A DNA stretch of 64,000 nt from Alphaproteobacteria bacterium RIFCSPHIGHO2_01_FULL_41_14 (lineage in GTDB: Bacteria > Pseudomonadota > Alphaproteobacteria > UBA7879 > UBA5542): the NCBI GenBank assembly GCA_001767855.1, contig MEMF01000001.1:42249-106248 (forward strand), in the 5' to 3' direction. Positions 59,232 through 64,000 of this stretch are shown piece by piece. The translations under genes were made by a program, and so were the position numbers. Position 1 is the stretch's first letter. Each line of letters starts with the position of its first letter. Below the pieces are notes generated by a model. It did not search any database. It worked only from the letters and a program-made list of their open reading frames with translations, and was not told the origin of the DNA.

Positions 59232-60509
59232 ATGAAGTTTTTCAAATTCTTTTTAGTCGTTATCAGTGGATTTCTCATGGGGGGAACCCATGGACATACG
59301 GCGCCTGGGGGAGAAGAATGGGGGCCGGGGCCAAACACCCGTTTACAGTATGACCCTCTGGTGGGTCTCCCTTACTGGAGTGATGGCAGTCAGGCGGAAC
59401 TTGACCTAAATTTTGTCAAAAAAAATCTTCCCCTCTCTGAGTCATCAACAGGTTGGGTATTTGCGTCTGCCCCTCTTTCCTCGAGACAGAAGAGAAAGGA
59501 AGAAGCATTACGAAGATCATTGTTCTTGCCAGAAACAGAAGAGAGAGCCCAGCATAATCACCCCTTAGACGACAACGCGGGACCTTTTCTCAGACTTCGA
59601 CATTTTTCTTGGGTTCCTGAATGTTGGGTTACAAGTAGAGAGCCGACTTTTGTTCCAAATCCTCTGAATGCTGGATGGGGATGTGTAGGTCTTCTAGAAA
59701 CATCACTCTTTGGCCCCGATGGGGGTATATCGAGACGTTATGTGGGAAGTGGGGTGCTTATTGCGCCAAATATAGTCTTAACAGCAGGTCATAACTTATG
59801 GTGTAGACATCTTAACTCTGCTTATAGTCAAATTACTTTTCATCCGGCCCGATCAGATCCTTACACTTTTCCTCATGCAGTTGCATCCACATTCTTTGTT
59901 GTAGATCCAGGGTTCATTTCAAGCGCAGGGGAAGACTATCAAAAACATGATCTTGGAATCGTTATTTTGAGTCAACATATTGGTCGAGAGGTGGGCTGGG
60001 CTTCCTACGGATTTTTACCGGATGAACACTTAAAGACGCAAGTATTAGATCTTGTAGGATATCCTTCTTCGGTATTAAGAGATGGCATGGCGGTGAGTGC
60101 GAGTGGAGAGATGTATCATGCCTCAGGACCCGTTATTGATGTGACGCCAGAACAAGTGTTTCATTTTATTAATAGCTCTCCAGGCCATAGTGGAGGTCCT
60201 CTTATAGATAGACACAAGTGCGTTCGTGCTATCCATACGTATGGGGGAACAATCAGGAGTGGAAATTGTGCAACGAGAATTTCCCAAGAAAAAGAAAGGG
60301 CCATACAAGAGTGGATCAGCGCAAACGGATTCCAAATAAATGTAGATTTCCCAGCTTTTCGAACGCGCACCTTTCAACGGGAGGCAGCACCCTTAAGGGA
60401 AGAAATGACTTCTCTTTCTCATAATCTGCGGAAGAGGAAAGAATCTGAACCTTCTTCTGAAAGTATGGGGAATATCTCCTCCAAGATCAAAAAACAAAAA
60501 AAGAAATAA
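59232..60509 (+). CDS. Exported trypsin-fold (V8-like) serine protease with basic C-terminal tail
   Basis: A 425-residue protein. Signal peptide about 1-23, a non-catalytic 130-residue N-terminal part, then a trypsin-like domain (about 145-365) with His in VLTAGHNLWC, Asp in KHDLGIVIL and the nucleophile Ser in SSPGHSGGPLID. Cysteines near the His site and at HKCVRAIH/SGNCATRI may pair. V8/glutamyl-endopeptidase type proteases cleave after acidic residues; specificity here is not readable. The last 30 residues are highly charged, with NLRKRKESEP and SSKIKKQKKK, resembling a bipartite nuclear import signal. AGGGAG precedes the ATG. Confidence 0.85.
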   Translation: MKFFKFFLVVISGFLMGGTHGHTAPGGEEWGPGPNTRLQYDPLVGLPYWSDGSQAELDLNFVKKNLPLSESSTGWVFASAPLSSRQKRKEEALRRSLFLPETEERAQHNHPLDDNAGPFLRLRHFSWVPECWVTSREPTFVPNPLNAGWGCVGLLETSLFGPDGGISRRYVGSGVLIAPNIVLTAGHNLWCRHLNSAYSQITFHPARSDPYTFPHAVASTFFVVDPGFISSAGEDYQKHDLGIVILSQHIGREVGWASYGFLPDEHLKTQVLDLVGYPSSVLRDGMAVSASGEMYHASGPVIDVTPEQVFHFINSSPGHSGGPLIDRHKCVRAIHTYGGTIRSGNCATRISQEKERAIQEWISANGFQINVDFPAFRTRTFQREAAPLREEMTSLSHNLRKRKESEPSSESMGNISSKIKKQKKK

Positions 60510-60550
60510 GTAGATTTTTCTTTCTTAATTCTTTTGTTTTTGAGGAGGAA

Positions 60551-60580
60551 TTGACAACTTACCCAAAAACCCTCCATAAC
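60551..60580 (+). promoter_or_regulatory. Candidate promoter of gapR
   Basis: Perfect TTGACA (60551-60556), 18-base spacer and CATAAC (60575-60580), just before the AAAAGGAGA ribosome binding site of gapR. A short leader of about 20 bases would result. Confidence 0.5.
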
Positions 60581-60603
60581 AAGACATGAAAAAAGGAGAT
60601 CTC

Positions 60604-60903
60604 ATGACGTATGTTGCCGGAGTCTCCGCCGATCAATTGAAGTCGATTGTGGAGCGGATTGAAAGATTAGAACAAGAAAAGGCAGCCATAGCCGAAGACA
60701 TTAAAGATGTGTACGCCGAAGCGCGGGGCAATGGATATGATGCAAAAACATTGCGCCAAGTGGTCAAGCTCAGGAAAATGGATACGGATGACCGTCAGGA
60801 ACAAGAGGAGATGCTCGATCTCTATCTCAATGCTTTGGGGATGTTGCCTGGGTCTGCTGCTGTGGAGAAAAAAGAGCCTTTTACCGTTGCGATACAAGGC
60901 TAA
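60604..60903 (+). CDS. gapR: Nucleoid-associated protein GapR (DUF2312)
   Basis: A 99-residue protein with the DUF2312/GapR pattern: SADQLKSIVERIERLEQEKA, IKDVYAEARGNGYDAKTLRQVVKLRKM and a short acidic end. In Caulobacter GapR binds overtwisted AT-rich DNA and aids topoisomerase action during replication and transcription. ATG 60604 is used because AAAAGGAGA lies directly upstream at the right distance; a codon at 60586 would add six residues. It is followed after three bases by the DedA gene. Confidence 0.93.
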   Translation: MTYVAGVSADQLKSIVERIERLEQEKAAIAEDIKDVYAEARGNGYDAKTLRQVVKLRKMDTDDRQEQEEMLDLYLNALGMLPGSAAVEKKEPFTVAIQG

Positions 60904-60906
60904 TTA

Positions 60907-61560
60907 ATGGTGGAATGGCTTTCTTCTCTGATGGCAGGACTCGGGGAGGGGGTTCATTCCCTCCAGCATCTTGTTGAAGCCGATTTTTGGCTGAATTTGC
61001 TCCATGAATATAAGTATTGGATCGTCATTCTGGGGGCGTTACTAGAAGGCGAGATGGTTCTTTTGTTAGCAGGTGGGTCTGCGTATCATGGGTATATGAA
61101 TGTGCATTGGGTTATGTTTATCGCGTTTCTGGGGGCCGTGTTGCATGACCATCTTCTTTTTTTTGCAGGGCGCGTCTTTGGAAAAAAGTTGATCAATTAT
61201 TCTCCTTCATGGCACAGTCGCATTTCAAAGATCAGCGATCTGATTCATAAATATGACAATCTATTTATCATGAGCTTTCGGTTTGTGTATGGAATACGGA
61301 CGCTCACTCCTTTAATCGTTGGGCATAGCAAGGTGGCGTGGCAGCGGTATAGTCTCTTGGTTTCTATTTCTGCGGCCATTTGGGCCATCGTCATTGCCTA
61401 TCTTGGGTTTACCTTTGCCATGGCACTCGATGTGATCTTGCAAGACTTTGATCGGTATAAAATCTACTTGGCTGGAGGCTTTGGATTCTTGATTTTGGGT
61501 GTGATTGGCATCCTAAAATATAGAGCCTACCTAAAAGAGAAAAAAAAGAAACCTCACTAA
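60907..61560 (+). CDS. DedA family membrane protein
   Basis: A 217-residue membrane protein with about five hydrophobic segments. The family blocks are ALLEGEMVLLLAGGSAYHG, FLGAVLHDHLLFFAGRVFG and FRFVYGIRTLTPLIVGHSKV. DedA proteins support undecaprenyl-phosphate or phosphatidylethanolamine recycling and membrane potential. It follows gapR and its stop codon overlaps the convergent pgpA end by four bases. Confidence 0.9.
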   Translation: MVEWLSSLMAGLGEGVHSLQHLVEADFWLNLLHEYKYWIVILGALLEGEMVLLLAGGSAYHGYMNVHWVMFIAFLGAVLHDHLLFFAGRVFGKKLINYSPSWHSRISKISDLIHKYDNLFIMSFRFVYGIRTLTPLIVGHSKVAWQRYSLLVSISAAIWAIVIAYLGFTFAMALDVILQDFDRYKIYLAGGFGFLILGVIGILKYRAYLKEKKKKPH

Positions 61561-62015
61561 AACAATACCCATACCCCTGCTAGCACCAATAGGCCCGCCA
61601 GCACATCATCGAGCAGAATCCCGGTGGTGTCTTTGGTAAGGCCTCCGCCTAAGCCATCAGCCCACGAGACAGGCCAGGGTTTCCAAATATCAAACACACG
61701 GAAGAACACAAACGCGCACACCATCTGAAACAGGGTGTGGCAGAGGATGAGGGCTACCAATTGGCCCAAGACTTCATCGATGACGATTTCGCTCGGGTCT
61801 TTTTTACCAGGATGGGCCTTGAGGTAGACTGGAATAAAGAACACCCCCAAAGCTAAAACGATGAAAATAGCAATCCACAGGCTGATCTGGGGGCAGAAGG
61901 TAAGGAGGCCTCCCCCCAGCCCTAACCCAAAGAGAGAGCCAAACGTGCCTGGCGCCGCGGGCAGATACCCAATGCCGAAGACCGTGACCATAAGTTGAGA
62001 GAGCTTTTTCATCAT
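61557..62015 (-). CDS. pgpA: Phosphatidylglycerophosphatase A
   Basis: An about 153-residue PgpA membrane phosphatase that removes the phosphate of phosphatidylglycerophosphate to give phosphatidylglycerol. Motifs: FGIGYLPAAPGTFGSLFG near the start, KKDPSEIVIDEVLGQLVA (acidic site) and DGLGGGLTKDTTGILLDDVLAG in the C-terminus. ATG at 62015 (or 62012) is preferred; a longer frame up to 62165 adds 50 residues with no family support. It converges with the DedA gene. Confidence 0.93.
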   Translation of the reverse strand: MMKKLSQLMVTVFGIGYLPAAPGTFGSLFGLGLGGGLLTFCPQISLWIAIFIVLALGVFFIPVYLKAHPGKKDPSEIVIDEVLGQLVALILCHTLFQMVCAFVFFRVFDIWKPWPVSWADGLGGGLTKDTTGILLDDVLAGLLVLAGVWVLF

Positions 62016-62151
62016 ACGGTCTTGATGATAAAGGGCCTCTATTCTGAGTGCAAGATAACTTTTTTGTTTACATTTCCAGAGACTGTTCCTATTTTTGCAA
62101 AGATAATGGGTTACAATTTGAAATATTAATTGCACCCTTTTGACAGAAGTT

Positions 62152-62182
62152 TTGTCGAAAACCAATCTGTTTTTGCTATATT
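62152..62182 (+). promoter_or_regulatory. Candidate promoter of the tRNA-Arg gene
   Basis: TTGTCG (62152-62157), 19-base spacer and an extended -10 TGC-TATATT (62177-62182), 57 bases before the tRNA. A better -35 (TTGACA, 62140-62145) lies too far upstream for that -10. The region between pgpA and the tRNA (62016-62239) holds no gene. Confidence 0.4.
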
Positions 62183-62239
62183 TTCACTAAGATAAAAATT
62201 AGTGGCTCAACTATTTAAAAGGGTCAGCTATAAAATCAG

Positions 62240-62316
62240 GCGTCCGTAGCTCAGCTGGATAGAGCGTTGCCCTCCGGAGGCAAAGGTCAGAGGTTCGAAT
62301 CCCCTCGGACGCACCA
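62240..62316 (+). tRNA. tRNA-Arg (anticodon CCG)
   Basis: 77 bases with a seven-base acceptor stem (GCGTCCG/CGGACGC), an A discriminator and an encoded CCA. The anticodon arm TTGCC-CTCCGGA-GGCAA gives anticodon CCG, which reads the CGG arginine codon. The T-arm has GGTTCGAATCC. The start codon of a sugar aminotransferase follows 18 bases after the CCA, so the two may be co-transcribed. Confidence 0.97.
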
Positions 62317-62334
62317 TAGTGAAAGAAGCGAGTC

Positions 62335-63471
62335 ATGAATACAAAGCGACAAGATCCCATCCCTTTTATTGACCTGGCGGCACAGCAAGCCCATATTCGC
62401 CCAGCGCTCGATCGCGCGCTCGCGCGGGTTTTGGATCATGGGCAATACATTTTGGGGCCAGAGTGCCAACTCTTTGAACAAGACTTAAGAGATTATACGG
62501 GGGCGTCCCATGTCTTAGGATGCTCGAACGGAACCGATGCCTTGACCATGGTGCTGATGGCGTTGGATGTAAAACCAGGGGATGCGGTCTTGGTGCCGTC
62601 CTTTACCTTTATTGCGACCGCTGAGGTGGTGGCGCTCCGCGGGGCGCTTCCTGTATTTGTGGATGTGGATCCTCTCACGTTCACTCTATGCCCTCTCCAT
62701 TTAGAAGAAACCATCCTGTTTGCGAAAAGGAAAGGCGTTGCCTTGAAAGGGATTATTTCCGTTGATTTGTTTGGCCATCCGGCTCCCCATGACGAGATTG
62801 AAAAGGTGGCCAAACGCTATGGTTTATGGACGCTGGTGGACGCGGCTCAGAGCATGGGAGCGATATACAAAGGGAAACATACGGTGAAGCATGGCATTGC
62901 GGCGACCACCAGTTTTTTCCCAGCAAAACCGCTGGGAGGATATGGGGATGGGGGTGCCATTTTTACGGAAGACAAGACTCTTGCTGAAAAATTAAAGGAA
63001 ATTCGCGTGCATGGGCAAGGTCCAGTGCCGTATGAGGCCAGTGGATTGGGGTTAACAGGGCGCCTGGATACGTTGCAGGCCGCCATTCTAATTGAAAAAT
63101 TGAAAGTATTCCCTAAAGAAATTGCCCATAGAAATCGTGTGGCAAAAAGATATGGAGAGAAATTATCCGCTGTTTGCAAAGTGCCTAAGATAAAAGAGGG
63201 ATGTTCTTCCGTTTGGGCTCAATACACCGTTCAGACTCCCCAGAGAGACGAGTTGCAGGCGTTCCTCAAAGAAAAAGGCATTCCTTCCGTCATTTATTAT
63301 AAAAAGCCGCTCCATGTGCAGCCTTTTTATGCAGCAGGGCTGTTGGGGCGGTCTCTGCCCGAAACGGATCATCTGTCCAAAGAAGTCTTGAGTCTGCCCA
63401 TGCATGGATATCTGGATTCTGGGGTGCAAGACCATATTATTGACACCCTCCTAAGCTTCTTTGGAAAATAA
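62335..63471 (+). CDS. DegT/DnrJ/EryC1/StrS family sugar aminotransferase
   Basis: A 378-residue PLP enzyme that makes amino sugars for surface polysaccharide. The opening IPFIDLAAQQAHIRPALD, CSNGTDALTMVL, PSFTFIATAEVV, VDAAQSMGAIYKG, and the PLP lysine in SFFPAKPLGGYGDGG, with GLTGRLDTLQAAIL, fit the WbpE/WecE-type group. It is not an ArnB: that enzyme is at 30713-31888. Sugar substrate is unknown. It sits right after tRNA-Arg and before the tRNA-Tyr/tRNA-Gly/tuf block, with no other polysaccharide genes nearby. Confidence 0.88.
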   Translation: MNTKRQDPIPFIDLAAQQAHIRPALDRALARVLDHGQYILGPECQLFEQDLRDYTGASHVLGCSNGTDALTMVLMALDVKPGDAVLVPSFTFIATAEVVALRGALPVFVDVDPLTFTLCPLHLEETILFAKRKGVALKGIISVDLFGHPAPHDEIEKVAKRYGLWTLVDAAQSMGAIYKGKHTVKHGIAATTSFFPAKPLGGYGDGGAIFTEDKTLAEKLKEIRVHGQGPVPYEASGLGLTGRLDTLQAAILIEKLKVFPKEIAHRNRVAKRYGEKLSAVCKVPKIKEGCSSVWAQYTVQTPQRDELQAFLKEKGIPSVIYYKKPLHVQPFYAAGLLGRSLPETDHLSKEVLSLPMHGYLDSGVQDHIIDTLLSFFGK

Positions 63472-63490
63472 AGGTTTCGATGAATTTCAG

Positions 63491-63519
63491 TTGACAATTG
63501 TCAGGAAATAACCTATTTC
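63491..63519 (+). promoter_or_regulatory. Candidate promoter of the tRNA-Tyr/tRNA-Gly/tuf unit
   Basis: Perfect TTGACA (63491-63496), 17-base spacer and TATTTC (63514-63519), 57 bases before tRNA-Tyr. The -35 box lies inside a perfect 12-base palindrome TGACAATTGTCA (63492-63503), which could bind a dimeric regulator. Confidence 0.45.
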
Positions 63520-63576
63520 CGTTAGGGTGGAACAGGTACTTGAGGTTCATGTTCGATGGCTTTAGGTTTATAGGCC

Positions 63577-63662
63577 GGAGGGATGGCCGAGTGGTTAAAG
63601 GCAGCAGACTGTAAATCTGCCCGCGAATGCGTACGCAGGTTCGAACCCTGCTCCCTCCACCA
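63577..63662 (+). tRNA. tRNA-Tyr (anticodon GTA)
   Basis: 86-base class II tRNA with acceptor GGAGGGA/TCCCTCC, discriminator A and encoded CCA. The anticodon arm GCAGA-CTGTAAA-TCTGC gives GTA, and a long variable arm (CCGCGAATGCGTACGC) is present as expected for tRNA-Tyr. Followed after 10 bases by tRNA-Gly. Confidence 0.97.
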
Positions 63663-63672
63663 CTTAAAAATT

Positions 63673-63746
<74 letters not shown>

Positions 63747-63845
63747 AATTTTGCAGCATGCCCAAAATGGGAGTGCTTAGGGTGAAGGGTTAGAGAGTCC
63801 TGTCAAGGGCTGAATCGTAGATTAAAGGAAGAGAGAGAGAAGAAG

Positions 63846-64000
63846 ATGGCAAAAGAGAGATTTGAGAGGAAGAAGCCGCATTGTAATATCGGGACGATCG
63901 GGCACGTTGATCATGGGAAGACGAGTTTAACAGCAGCGATCACAAAGATACTGGCAGAGACAGGCGGAGCGGTTTATAAGGCGTATGACCAGATTGATGC
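63846..64000 (+). CDS. tuf: Translation elongation factor EF-Tu (start only)
   Basis: The first 51 codons of EF-Tu: [20 protein letters not shown], with the P-loop [14 protein letters not shown], then [16 protein letters not shown]. It delivers aminoacyl-tRNA to the ribosome. The gene runs past the window end. The leader (63747-63845) holds an AAAGGAAGAGAGAG purine run as ribosome binding site. The tRNA-Tyr, tRNA-Gly, tuf order matches the thrU-tyrU-glyT-thrT-tufB unit of E. coli without the two tRNA-Thr genes. Confidence 0.97.
   Translation, partial: MAKERFERKKPHCNIGTIGHVDHGKTSLTAAITKILAETGGAVYKAYDQID

Noticed and set aside
62335-63471. Second ArnB gene
   Set aside because: The aminotransferase motifs fit the WbpE/WecE-type sugar aminotransferases better than ArnB, and no arn genes are near it.

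Overview
The window is a continuous stretch of bacterial chromosome from an alphaproteobacterium that almost certainly lives inside eukaryotic cells. Lineage markers are TrcR (DUF1013), PopZ (DUF2497), GapR (DUF2312) and ErpA, plus the gene order cpoB-tilS-ftsH-glmM. The lifestyle marker is a 514-residue ATP/ADP translocase of the Tlc/NTT family, which imports host ATP. Base composition looks moderate rather than very AT-rich. That fits a Holosporales/Paracaedibacter-like endosymbiont better than a Rickettsia, but this placement is inference.

Layout: 1-2.2 kb holds the start of a GspE-like pilus/secretion ATPase, a prepilin peptidase, trcR with a histone-H1-like tail, rpmE and chaB. 2.3-8.2 kb (minus) is ogt, glmM, ftsH, tilS and cpoB. 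8.3-22 kb carries valS, a small lipoprotein, murJ, xthA-erpA, a SPOR protein, an AEC transporter, an ABC1 kinase, pepF, tadA-truA and tlc. 22-24.5 kb is popZ and a tolC with an unusual N-terminal extension. 24.6-27.8 kb is a J-domain protein, a family-39 glycosyltransferase and an ampG-type permease.

27.8-38.4 kb is one tightly packed minus-strand run: tpiA, an S9 peptidase, bolA, grxD, lysS, arnT, arnB, arnC, the dehydrogenase half of arnA, and an EamA permease. The arn genes would build and attach 4-amino-4-deoxy-L-arabinose to lipid A, but the formyltransferase, the deformylase ArnD and Ugd are not here. 38.4-49.6 kb has ppiD, a cysteine-rich secreted protein, clpX-lon, anmK, a tRNA methyltransferase, ispB, a parvulin, an esterase and a CDGSH protein.

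49.7-53.3 kb is the conserved ffh-rpsP-rimM-trmD-rplS run. 53.4-55.6 kb is an orphan atpC, a HIT protein, xerD and a small exported protein. 55.6-57.5 kb is a scar-like region: an isolated rmlD-like gene, a decayed hipBA toxin-antitoxin pair, and a set of related palindromes in front of obgE. 58.5-60.5 kb holds two exported proteins, one a trypsin-fold protease with a very basic tail. The window ends with gapR, a DedA protein, pgpA, tRNA-Arg, a sugar aminotransferase, tRNA-Tyr, tRNA-Gly and the start of tuf.

No rRNA, CRISPR array, intact insertion sequence or prophage was recognised. The best candidates for something new are the reduced arn locus joined to a full-length EamA permease, the chimeric TrcR and TolC proteins, the palindrome array upstream of obgE, and the exported protease.
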